Made by a program: the position numbers and the translations under genes. The notes beneath the pieces are model-generated. The model ran no database searches and was not told the DNA's origin. It saw only the letters and a program-made list of their open reading frames with translations. Positions 33,150-44,140 of a stretch of DNA of 64,000 nt are shown here, piece after piece (position 1 is the first letter of the stretch; every line of letters begins with the position of its first letter). The stretch comes from Dendrocalamus latiflorus (lineage: Eukaryota; Streptophyta; Magnoliopsida; Poales; Poaceae): assembly GCA_017311315.1 (NCBI GenBank), contig CM029663.1, positions 35,134,622 to 35,198,621 of the forward strand, in the 5' to 3' direction.

Positions 33150-34970
33150 GAACACAAAAAAACGATGCTTAGAAAATATGTCGTCGATGCCAACTAACTT
33201 TTCTTAGAATAGATCTGATATATTATTTTTGGATCATGTTCTGTGGCTACAAAGTACCCTCACGACACCCCTTAAAACTCCAGGACAAAAAGCTCCTCAA
33301 AGCCCCAGCTAAAACCCTTAGCCTCTACCTGTTTTTATATGCTAGAACTCTAAATTGTGTTCGACTCAAACACGAGCATGAATCCTATCTCTTCCTCAAA
33401 TCAAGAGACCCAAAACCCTTCCAAATACGGGTTTTAACCAAACTCTAATCCTTCCTATTACGGACTCTTTCCATAACGTTTCCAATCTCACCACATGACA
33501 AAGAGTTTTTTGCTATTTTAGTACCCTCGAAAGCGGGCTTCTCTAAAATAGTATCGATACCGTGGGCTTCTCTAAAATGGTACTGTTAATGATCTATCTA
33601 CTTCATAATAGTACTCTACTTTATTTTCTTTTTCTTTTCTGATTTTTACTACCTAAACTACCTAAAGTACCCCTCCTAATTTGATGAGATCTAATCAAAT
33701 CTTTCAACCGATTCACGATTCTGTTCGTTCGCAGCCCGCCTGTTCGCATTCCATTTCCGGGTCTCCTCGCCACCACCGACGGCCGCCGCTCCCCTGTGGC
33801 GTGCTGCTGCCGCTGCGCCATTTTGATCTCACCGACGGCTTTCGCATTCCATTTGGATCTGGGGCAATTCCAAAAGTAGCGTCAGGTGTCTTACTGGCTG
33901 AAAACCCAAACTCACATCCTATAGAACATTCATTCCAATCCTGAGAGAGGAAAAATATGTAAGCATTATAGATGAAGATATGCAGCACCATTCTTTATTG
34001 CCAAAATGGCGCAGGGGCAGCAGCACGCCACAGGGGAGCGGCGGCCGTCGGTGGTGGCGAGGAGACCCGGAAATGGAATGCGAACAGGCGGGCTGCGAAC
34101 GAACAGAATCGTGAATCGGTTGAAAGATTTGATTAGATCTCATCAAATTAGGAGGGGTACTTTAGGTAGTTTAGGGAGTAAAAATCAGAAAAGAAAAAGA
34201 AAATAAAGTAGAGTACTATTATGGAGTAGATAGATCATTAACAGTACCATTTTAGAGAAGCCCACGGTATCGGTACTATTTTAGAGAAGCCCGCTTTCGA
34301 GGGTACTAAAATAGCAAAAAACTCCATGACAAAGCCTCGAAGACAGTACCTCCTATATCTTCATCACGCATCATCATCACATGTCAAAACTTTCAGGACT
34401 GCACCTCCCGTATCTCCTTCACGCATCATCCTCATGTGTCGAAACCTCTAGGACTGCACCTCCCATATCTTCTCCATACATTATCAACACTCTTGTCGAA
34501 GCCTTGTAGATCGCACCTCCTGTAGCTTCTCTATGAATTATCATCTTTGATCTCCACGTGCTCCAGCATGAGCCTGACCATCTCGCGTGACATCTTCGAC
34601 CGCCTGGACCTCAGATTTCCTCATCTTAGTCCCGGTCCTCTTCGTCACCGACCATGACCATCTGCACACCCACATGTATATGCAAAGAGCGAAAAACGTT
34701 TCCCCCAGCACAAGTTCTTCACAACTTCACACAAACCAGGTCATTTACAACCACAAATCTCATCGCTATTCAAAAATCAGCCTTAGACCACTCAATATGA
34801 TCGCGAGTTGAACAAGTACTCGAGAATTAACATCGCTCTGCTCAAAACACTCGGGAATGACAAGCATCGCTACCGACCACAAACCATCGAGTACCGACTA
34901 CTGAGTACCGATCGCTATGACTAAAACAATAGATCGCTAAGTCTACAAGTACCGATCTCCAAGCACCACA
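33150..34970 (+). repeat. Repeat X, plus-strand copy (interrupted by a MULE)
   Basis: Segments here match the reverse complement of 48355-49405. One anchor is the 19 bp ccacaaatctcatcgctat at 34751-34769, equal to the reverse complement of 48539-48557; others are tacgggtttta near 33427 and the CACCTCC..TATCTTC segments near 34350. Three diverged units built on GCACCTCCCGTATCTTC lie at 34347-34530. The type of element is unknown; no coding region is seen. Confidence 0.65.
33503..34324. mobile_element. Non-autonomous MULE with 323 bp terminal inverted repeats
   Basis: Left arm 33503-33825 is the reverse complement of right arm 34002-34324 with few mismatches; ends GAGTTTTTTGC / GCAAAAAACTC. 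The 9 bp CATGACAAA occurs on both sides (33494-33502, 34325-34333), the TSD length of Mutator-like elements. Between the arms 176 bp remain, possibly a captured fragment (plus frame DLTDGFRIPFGSGAIPKVAS). No transposase. Confidence 0.92.
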
Positions 34971-36060
34971 AGTCTTTGATAACTGATCGCTGGTCACGAT
35001 CATGAAAACCACGACTATCGAGTACTGAGTTCTTCTGACTACCGAGTACCATGACCATCTGACCACTGAGTACTTCTATCTTCCAAGTACCAAATCCTTT
35101 GAGTATTGTTCATCGATCACCGACCACCATGAACCAGCTAGTCATATCGCTGGCCTAACACGAGTACTCAAATTACTCAAAGATAGCAAGAGTTAAAGCA
35201 CTCGTACTGACCATAAAGTCTACGAGTACAGATTGTGAAGCCTATGACAATCGATCACAAAGTCATTGACTTTCGACTATAAAGTCTTTGACTATTGAGT
35301 ACCGACCAGTAAAGTGTATGACTATCAAGTATCAACCAGAAAAGTCTATGACTATCGAGCTGTTACTATAGCTACGACCATAGACAAGAACTGTAGCTAC
35401 GACCATTGACAAGGCACTATAGCTATGACCATAGACAAGGCATTATAGCTACGCCCCTTGAAAAATACTATAGCTACAACTAGTTTGCTGGTTAAGATCG
35501 AAGCTTATTGATTACCTGGCATGGTCATTCTGCCATGGTCAAAATGGCTGTAGTCGAAGTCTACCGTAGTCAAAGCCGGACGTGGTTGTAGTTGGACATG
35601 GTTGAAGTCGGACATTGTCGAAGTCGAACGTGGTCAAAGTCAGCTGTGATCGAAGTCTATAGTGCTCGACTTACCATGGTCGAAGCTTGACATGGTTGAA
35701 ATCTATAGTGCTCGACTTACCGTGGTCGAAATGCTGTGGTCAAAGCCTGGCGTGGTTGAAGTCTGCCATTCGAACCTACCAATCAGATCATCCATCACAA
35801 GGTCAATTGGACTAGCCATCACAAGACCGATCGGACTACTATCTGATATTTAGATGCCACTCGATCTGATACTCCAAAGCTACTCGAATGTCGTCCGATA
35901 CTCCAGAGCTACTCAAATGCCGTCCGATACCACTCGGACCTGACTGAAACCATTTGGAGCAGACCAAAACCACTCGGAGCAATCAAAACCACTCGGACCC
36001 GACTGAAACCACTTGAGCGCGATTTAAACCACTTGGACGTTGTTCCAAACCACTCCACCT
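34830..36060. repeat. Degenerate short tandem repeats
   Basis: Imperfect 10-30 bp units: CGAGTACCGA/GACTATCGAGTA variants (34850-35370), CTATAGCTACGACCAT (35366-35470), GTGGTCGAAGTC variants (35530-35765), and CCGATACCACTCGGA / AAACCACTCGGAC (35860-36060). No coding sense. Confidence 0.75.
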
Positions 36061-37880
36061 AGACCGAAACTTTCACAAATTTCAATGCAACCCAAAAGTC
36101 AATTATTTGTCATTAATAAATCAATGACCACATGGTCTAACAAGGACTGAAGACAATGTATATAATGTGTTGTCTATATAGTTGCCTGTAATAGCCTCAT
36201 ACAATTAATGTGTTACGTATAGTTGCCTATACAATGATACAGATAGTAAAAAGATGTCTATAAGACTGTCTGCTAAATAGTAGATAGCATCGTTCTCTCT
36301 CTCCTTCATATCACTCAAAATTCTATGTGACATACATTTACAGATAGCTGATATGTACCATTGTACATGCCCTTACTAATGCATGCGATTCTCTTCCCTT
36401 TCCTTTAACATACAACGATTAATTTCCTTTTTGGGCAGCACCACTTGGCCTCTTTCTCCATGCACCAACTGTGCCATATGCACTGCATGCATGAGGTGTT
36501 CCTCCTTTGTTTTAGTCCCCAGCCTCCCTCTCGTTCCAAAAGTCTCTTCTTTTTTAAACATAAAAACAAAAACAGACAAAGTATTTACACTAGATAGTAG
36601 CCATTTCTTACATAAATTAAAATTAAGCTTATCAAGGAGTACATTCACATGTGATTAACAATGTACTAAATAGCGTTCGTAGCGCCTGCAATAACGCCCA
36701 CAATTGCGTAACAGAGTATAAATGCTACTAATACAAAGTAGTAGTCAGAAATAGCTGCTTTAAACTTAACAGCCACTATAGCTGATTTAGGGGCCGCTAC
36801 TGCCGCATCATTCCCGTGCAAAGTGAAATCTCAAATTAGTAACGGATGCCGCACTCCATACTCATCCTCCTCAACCAATGTATCCTAATCTCTTGCTCCA
36901 TGGCTAATGGTGCTCACTATTGACCATACTCACCGCACGACCGCGCCTCATGTTCCTTCTCTGCTGCTCGCTTGCTCGTAGCTTGACCAATCAACGTTCG
37001 CCACCGATGAGCAACTAAAGCTAAGAGCCATGCTTGCAAGTTGCAAGTCATGTCCAATTCGGCATTTCCTAATGTTTGAAGTTTGAACTGATGCTAAGAT
37101 CAAGTCTGAACTTCTGGTATTGTGTTGTTGCTTGATTGCTCTAACATTGATCTTATGTAATATCTAATTCCACCTAATTTATCATGCATACACTGCTTAT
37201 GCATAAGTTTCCAATTAACTTAGCTATCTTGTATATTAAAGTTGCTTTTTATCATGGTAAAAAGCATGAGATATACATAGTTAACTAAAGAATCGCGGGT
37301 GTCTTCAAATTCCGCTATAAGAATATAGCATTTGTATATCATCCGCTATCCACTATACCGACACCAATTCATTATGACCTTGATATCTTCTATTTACTAC
37401 CTTGGTGATTGATTAGTTTAGCTCATACTCATGTTATCGGCCTACACTAGTTATATTATCTTTCTAAATTGAGCATCTTGAACCGTATGATCAGCACCGT
37501 GTGGGAGAGAAGATACACTGGTACTAGGGCTGCCCTCGTCAGTGGGGCACCTTGCAGGCTCCGCTTCGGCTCGGCCGCCGGAAAGCCTAACCCACCAACT
37601 AGGAAGTAATCATACGAAGCAAGCTGGAGGCGAGCACAACCTAAGGCCGACTGCGCCCACACAAAGAAAGGCGAAGGCTGAGGCAACCCCACAAATTGGA
37701 CGGGCACAACAGCAACTGAGCCCAAACCATAAGCCTACACAAGAGGCTGAAGACAGAAAGAAGAAGCAGGCTAGATCGACCAAAAAAGTGTAGGCCCATA
37801 CAAAACAAAAGCAAGACGCCAAGGCACAAGCCGACGACCACCACAAATCATACCGGCCCAGGGTGAAAACAAGCAGTGCA
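36061..37880. other. Intergenic, no gene supported
   Basis: AT-rich sequence with short frames of no recognisable content; a GC-richer stretch at 37490-37880 also lacks domains in any frame. Confidence 0.5.
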
Positions 37881-37889
37881 CTAGTCATG

Positions 37890-37990
37890 TAGTGAGAGGA
37901 CGAGCCTTAGCTCGGTTGGCTAGCTTCGCAGGCGAGCTAGCAGCCGGCCCGAGCTCGATCCTAGGTTGCCTCGTTATCTCAACAGTATTG
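37890..37990 (+). repeat. SINE-like tRNA-derived sequence
   Basis: A-box-like TAGCTCGGTTGGC (37908-37920) and B-box-like GAGCTCGATCC (37951-37961), 30 bases apart, match an internal pol III promoter. It looks like the head of a tRNA-derived SINE. The 3' end and target duplication are not clear. Confidence 0.45.
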
Positions 37991-39140
37991 TGTATTTAAA
38001 CAGTACCAAAATAACCAGTAACACTAGAGAGGGTGCACACACCGTGTATGTTCAATGTGATAATACGTGTCTACGTTTCGAAGGCTGTTAAGATTCCGAT
38101 TAAATCCTAACATATATAAAAGACACGTATATGTACATGTGTATAGTGTGGATGGGTTATGTGGTCTGTCTTGTACTGAAAAAAAATGGTCACCTAGTGG
38201 AATACACATGTCGCGCTAATCTCGGTCCTGCTCACGTCAAGCTTTTTAAACGACAGGACAGTTTAGAATGCACGTCTTTTATTGCAGTTGTTACCAAGCC
38301 GCCTACAACGAGTCCAGATCCCAAGTACGTCGGAGCAGGTGCAGCTCAGCTCAGGTACATTTGTTCCATGAGGTTGACCCCATCTTACCACTATTCGCGC
38401 GCACCTAACGCATATGCGCCACAAAGACGGTGGTAGCGTTGCTAAAACTGAAGGTGTGGCCTCGGCGTTGGCACCGCACGGCGCGAGCGATGGATTGCGC
38501 GGGCTAGTCAACACGATTTATGACGTGCGGGGGGGACGGGCGGGCCATGAATAGCTCTGATGCCCCGGACCAAGTACTTGGTCTGTTAGCCACTCCATCA
38601 CCGGTCAGCCTCACCCAAAACCAGCGCCTTTTAATCATTTGAGCTCCGCTCATTTCGATTTATACTTCTATCTACTTATTTATTTTTTACTATTTATAAA
38701 TTTTATCTTTTTCTGATTTTTTTTGTCTTTTTTAGCTTTTTTACCGGTTCTTTTTTCATGTTCATTTACATTGTCCATGATGAGTTAACCTATTTTTTTA
38801 TATTTTTATTTTTAAAAAATTTAATTATTTCAAATAAGCCATCTTCAACCATAAGCAACCATTTTTAGCCTAAATAAGCGGCACCTAAAACTACTTATTC
38901 TTACGTAAAGTATTTTTATATAATACCTAATAAAATTATAATATTATAGAAATATCCTTTTTAAGATAAATCTATACATATAATTTTCATATATCTAATC
39001 TAAATATTTAAAAATATGTCATTAGCCAAAGTTTCGAAAACTCAATTGCATATATGCTAAAACGAAATGTTTTTGTAACCGGAGAGTTGGTCTGGTCCGC
39101 CCCGCCCCTGAAAGCAACGCTAACACTAACAGTAGACGCT
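37991..39140. other. Upstream intergenic region of the MYB gene
   Basis: No gene supported. An AT-rich, T-run-rich stretch at 38640-39010 looks like a decayed MITE. (GAC)n lies at about 39300-39323. Confidence 0.45.
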
Positions 39141-39890
39141 ATAGTAATTACACACATGCGTATATATACTTGTACAATAATTAGTGACATAACCCAACCA
39201 ACCAACCCAGGGGAACCAAAGGGTCAGGAGGACAAAAAAAGGCAAGGGGCGCTATTAACAATAATGACAAAGGCTAAGCGCTCTTACACACATGACGCCG
39301 ACGCCGACGACGACGACGACGACGGCCACGTTGACGATGCATGGCCGGGGTTGCTTTGCCCCCACAGGCTAGCTAGCTAGCGCTGCTAGGTTTGTTGTCG
39401 ATGGGATTATTGTACTTGATCGCCTCTTCCACGCACCTCAAGCTACCTTGCCTTAATTCCCCCACACCCCATCCGTTAGGCCACGGGGTCCTCGCTTTCC
39501 CTTTGCCTTGCTTCAAGCCCACTTTATTATTGCCTCTCTCTCTCACACACACTCTCTTGTTAGTTGTTAGTTCCTCTCTCTCCTCTCTTGCTCGTTTCTC
39601 TCTCTCATGCACAGTGCCTTCTCTCTCTCCTTCCTTGAGCTAGCTCCACTTTAATTTGCTATTATCTCTAGCTTAAGGCTCAAGCGTCGAACCGCTGCCT
39701 GTCTGAGACAACCGTCGCTTTTATATCGCCTGCCCCTGCCGTCTCGTCATCATTGTTGCCATCACCTGCCGCTACCGCCTGTAGCCCTCGTCAAGAATTA
39801 AGCACACCCGGCCGGGGCCGTAGAGGCAGCTTGCTAGCGACACCACAGTGTTGGCCAGCCGGCTGCCTCCCCGACCGGCCGGCCAGCGCG
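39140..39890 (+). promoter_or_regulatory. Probable promoter and 5' leader of the MYB gene
   Basis: A TATA-like GTATATATACTT lies at about 39160; another weaker TTTTATAT is at 39719. The leader is rich in CT repeats (39530-39630), common in plant 5' UTRs. If transcription starts at the upstream TATA, a 15-codon upstream ORF (39607-39654) lies in the leader. The transcription start cannot be fixed from sequence. Confidence 0.4.
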
Positions 39891-41125
39891 ATGGGACGCG
39901 AGTCGGCGGCGTGCTCGCCGAAGCCGAAGCTGCGGAGGGGGCTGTGGTCGCCGGAGGAGGACGAGAAGCTCTACAACCACATCATCCGCTACGGCGTCGG
40001 TTGCTGGAGCTCAGTCCCGAAGCTCGCCGGTAACTAGTTCCTTCATTGGCAGCTAGCTTGCATGCATGATTATATCTTGCTTGATGCTAAGTAAAATGTG
40101 TGCGTTTAATTAGGTTTGGAGAGATGCGGCAAGAGTTGCAGGCTGAGATGGATCAACTACCTGAGGCCTGACCTTAAGAGAGGCAGCTTCTCCCAGCAGG
40201 AGGGGGAGCTCATCATCAGCCTCCACAAGATCCTCGGCAACAGGTAATTTAAAATTTCCTAATTAACAACTACTCTTGCTAGGTAAACATAAATCATTTA
40301 CCCGCTACCATATATATACACAACTCCTGAAGTTTACAAGAACCATGTAGAAATTCCGACCCTGAGAAGCAGCTGGCTCTCGCAAGTCGACACGCTAGCC
40401 TCAATTGTATGTCGTATGTGCATGTGATCAGGTGGTCCCAGATTGCGTCGCAGCTGCCGGGCAGGACGGACAACGAGATCAAGAACTTCTGGAACTCGTG
40501 CCTCAAGAAGAAGCTCCGGCAGCGGGGCATCGACCCCACGACCCACAAGCCGCTTAACGACGACGCCATCGGCGCCGCCGCCGGCGCCAAGCCGAACGAC
40601 GACTGCAAGCAGCTCCCCGCGGACGACCCCTGCTTCGCCATGGCCAGCGCCGCCGGCAGCGACCCTCTCGCGCCGCACTCCCCGGTCAGCAGCTTCGACC
40701 CCCTGTCCGTAACCAACGTCCCCACAATGCAGGGCTCCTACGGCGCCGCCCACTCCTTCCGGTCCGACAACCTCTCCGACACCGCCACGTACAGCGCCTA
40801 CACCGGCGGCGGCGACAGCTCCAGCAACAGCAACAGCACCTGGACCTGCGGCAATGTGGTCGGCGGCGGCGAACCGCTGCAGCACATGGACATGTTCCGC
40901 GACGCCGAGCCGTACCCGTTCGACCCGGTCAAGTTCAGCCCCTGGCACCACCACCACGAGCCCCATCAGCAGCAGCAGCAAGCGGCGGTGAGGCTCCACG
41001 ACGACGACGTCGGCGGCGGCGCGGCGAGCTTCCCGATCCGGTCGCTGTCCCGGGACCTGCCGGAGTCGTGCTTCGACCTCGCCCGCGGCGCGCTGGAGGA
41101 CGAGTTCAGGGTCGACTTCCTCTGA
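39891..41125 (+). CDS. R2R3-MYB transcription factor (three exons)
   Basis: Exons 39891-40029, 40114-40243 and 40432-41125, with GT..AG introns of 84 and 188 bp at the two conserved R2R3-MYB positions (split Gly47 and split Arg90), give a 320-residue protein. R2 (about 14-64) has W19, W39 and W59; R3 (about 68-115) has F72, W91 and W110. The R2-R3 sequence, including GCWSSVPKLAG, RCGKSCRLRWINYLRPDLKR and SCLKKKLRQRGIDP, places it near the MYB61/MYB86 clade, linked in other plants to cell-wall and lignin control. The bHLH-binding motif of R3 is absent. The C-terminal half is Ser/Gly/Asp-rich with a His/Gln stretch (HHHHEPHQQQQQ). Residue 77 is Gly where Glu is usual. The start is the first in-frame ATG and matches the family's MGR start. 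Confidence 0.93.
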
Positions 41126-43439
41126 CTCCAACCGATCGACAGGTTTAGGTCCATCATTATTCGACACACGCGTTCACACTTCACTACTACCTCAGAAGAT
41201 CACAGTTCAAAGGACATTACTACTGAAGCTTCGCGTCTTGCAACGTTCGTAATTCTTTTTTTCTTCTTCCCCCTACTTATTGGATTAAGATGTTTAATTA
41301 ACACGACGGTATAGTGTGTTCACAATAAATAAGGGTTATATATACCTCGACTCATGGGATCATGTTTTGTATGGGAATAGCTACACCAATGGAACTCTTA
41401 TTATTAAAGGATTTATATCTTGCACTACTGTGTATTAATCTGGGAATGGATTGTGATGTAATACTGTGATATAATGGGGTGTAATACTGTGATACATAAA
41501 GGTTAAGGTAAGGCGGTTCCCCCTCTTTTGTGAGAATAGGCAGTTATTAGTTACAAGATATTTACCAGTTCAAGTAAGACATGCTTGCTAGGCAAGTGAC
41601 AAAGTACGATGTGCTCACAAGGTTTTCCGAAAAGCGTACTGCAATGCAAAACAAAGCCTTCGAGTATGGATAGGTTCTTTTAAATTGTGATTTATAGTTT
41701 AAATTTTTAAATTTTGATTGTTCACGAGAGCTAATATGCAGAGAAAAATAGTCGACTGTGATTTTGATCAGTACAACTGAATACACTATACTTTTTACTA
41801 TAATCTTTCTGTTGACCTCGCCTTAAAAAAAGTAACGTTTGAAAGCTAGTTACTGAGCATAGCTATAAGTCATAAGTGGAAAAGAACTTAGCTTATAACT
41901 GTCCGATAGAGGGTGGGTTTTTTTTTACTTTGGTTTATAACTTATAGTTACGGTTTATGATTTTTAGTCTTAACGAGTAATTATGTAAATAAACTGAATA
42001 CTATAAACTAATAAATCATTTTAATAAAAAAAGCTCTCCACACATGCACTGGACATGGCAAACGGGCCTAGGCAGCCACTAGCAAGGCGGCTTCAATAAT
42101 ACGTGGTTGGTGTGCAACGACGTGGTACGACGTAAAGAGTGCGACACCATGCAAAGTCCTTTTCCTTCATTTGGCAACGATATCGCGAGGAGGGCCATAT
42201 GTGCATGCGACTAGCAATGCAGAACAACTCAGCGTGATAACCACCCACATGATGTCGCCTTGTCCCCTTGCTATGTCCGTATGCGGATGCGTCCTTCATG
42301 CAGGACAGATACAGTGGCATTTGCATCGCGGAACGTGAGTGACAAGGGTCGTTGCTTTGTTAAGAGTTACCCGTCAAAAGGGTTTGCTATTAGGCGCACT
42401 CATATTCCTTTTAAGGGGTATGCACAATACAAGTGCTTAGAGAGGTACTTATATAGGAAAAGAAAACTGTTTTTTTGCCATGTAGGACAGATAAGATACT
42501 AATTTTATTTGATCACGAAAAAAGATACTAATTTTGTAAGATTGATGTTTGAGTAGGCACCAGTGCTTGTGCACATAACCACCTCTGATTAATAGAAAAT
42601 ACAACCATCCAAAAACCTACAAAGAGGTGCTTGCATTAGAGGAGATGACTTTTATATGGGTGTGGCTATATTCTCTCTTTTTAAGTATATATGTGAAAGC
42701 ATCTTGCATACTGATGAGATTCACTAGATAAAGGATATAATGAATGAAAATTTTGAGTATCTTTTAATGAAAGACACTCAAGTGTTCCTTCAATATATAC
42801 CACCTTATAGAAACTTTTTCCTCGTAAAATCCAATATTTGGGACTTAATATTGAACCTAATTAACTTGATCCCTTCAGGCCTCGTTTAATTATATTAATT
42901 CTTGGTAAATTTATGTGTCCCAAACAGGACCTAGATCAGAGTATGCCTTGCGCGTGCATTCGTGTCATCGTGTGCACTGGACACACGTTAATTCTCTTAA
43001 CTTGGGGGACCACTCTTATTAGTGGGTGGTAAAGCTATCATAGGTGTATAATTTTATCGACCAGGATTCAAATTCTGATGTTCAGCTTTATGTATATATG
43101 AGTGCATCTCAGTAGAATCTTTATGAGTATGTTCTCTTTGTAATTGAAAAAAAAAATCTCTTAGCTACATAACAAACCATTCTAGTCCCTATTGTTATGT
43201 TGCTTCATTTTAACGTGTGCATGAAAGGAGAGGCAAACAGGGCACGAGAAAGCCGAGAAAACATGGATGAATCACCGTTCACCAACTAATGCCATTGCAG
43301 TAGGGCTCTAGCTGCTTCGATTAGATCAATTGCATGGCTGATAAAATTTTGTCACCCCAACTTGATCACCGCAGCAAGAAAATTGATGCATGTCTCTGCT
43401 ATATAAGAAAAAACTCGAATTCGATTCAAGGTGTGCAGC
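41126..43439. other. MYB 3' UTR and downstream intergenic region
   Basis: AATAAATAAG at 41324-41333 is a plausible poly(A) signal about 200 bases after the stop. Beyond it only short unsupported frames occur. 41830-42030 is MITE-like (agcttataac / ttataact), and 43010-43170 has a weak B-box-like gattcaaattc followed by an A run, possibly an old SINE. Confidence 0.45.
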
Positions 43440-43616
43440 CAGTGGCGGATCTAGGAAAAAATTTTGGAGGGGCTGAAGTACCTTCAGCTCGACCTCAGCC
43501 CCTTCTATATTATACATCCATGGCTAAAAATTTAGGGAGGGCTCCAGAGGGGCTCCAAGGGTCCGGTAGCGGTAGGGAGGCTCGAACCCCCCGCGCCACC
43601 GCTAGATCCGCCCCTG
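43440..43616. mobile_element. hAT-type MITE, 177 bp
   Basis: Ends CAGTGGCGGATCTAG and CTAGATCCGCCCCTG are inverted repeats (about 14 of 15). The 8 bp TGTGCAGC lies immediately before (43432-43439) and after (43617-43624). An 8 bp TSD with CAG-starting ends is diagnostic of hAT elements. Confidence 0.92.
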
Positions 43617-43776
43617 TGTGCAGCGGTAACAATGATACCAAATCGTGTGACGCTAGAGCTGCACATTGAGCGCCATGGGCCATCTCCCCTCGTCCTTCCC
43701 GCTTTAGGTGTTGCAGCTCGCCACGGTGTACATAGAGCTGCACATGGAGTTATACAGCGGCCGTTACGATCGACAT

Positions 43777-44140
43777 CACTACTACAGAAAAATTCATTAT
43801 TAATTATTTAAAAACGTTATCACAAATAGTTTTATAAACCGTCAAAATTTATAGATCAGTAGTGACATGAGATCATCACAGACGGCTTTCAAACCGTCTA
43901 AAATGCAGTCTATTACAGATGGTTATTAACTCATAATCGTCGTATAACAATTTTTAGTTAAAACTGTCTGTAATATGTGTCACAGACAATTTCAATTAAA
44001 AATCATATGTGATAGTGCACTATCACAGACGGTTACGAGTTAATAACTGTCTGTGATATTCTTTTATATTCCTAAATATATTCCTTTTTGTTAGATAGCC
44101 TCAGGAAATGCTAGTCATACACTCTGAAATAAGCAGATCA
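43777..44140 (+). mobile_element. CACTA terminus with subterminal repeats
   Basis: CACTACTACAGAAAAA at 43777 is a CACTA end. Inside are repeated ATCACAGACGGTT / AACCGTCTGTGAT-like motifs in both orientations (43870-44065). The opposite end (TTTCTGTAGTAGTG) was not found in the window. Confidence 0.8.

Noticed and set aside
33621..34206. Mirror-image ORFs in both arms of the MULE as paired genes
   Set aside because: They are the same TIR read on opposite strands.
39753..39890. N-terminal extension of the MYB protein from an upstream in-frame TTG
   Set aside because: No ATG in the extension, and the family begins with MGR at the chosen start.
40334..41167. 277-codon antisense ORF across MYB exon 3
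   Set aside because: Shadow of the GC-rich coding exon; Val/Ala/Gly-rich text with no domain and no start context.
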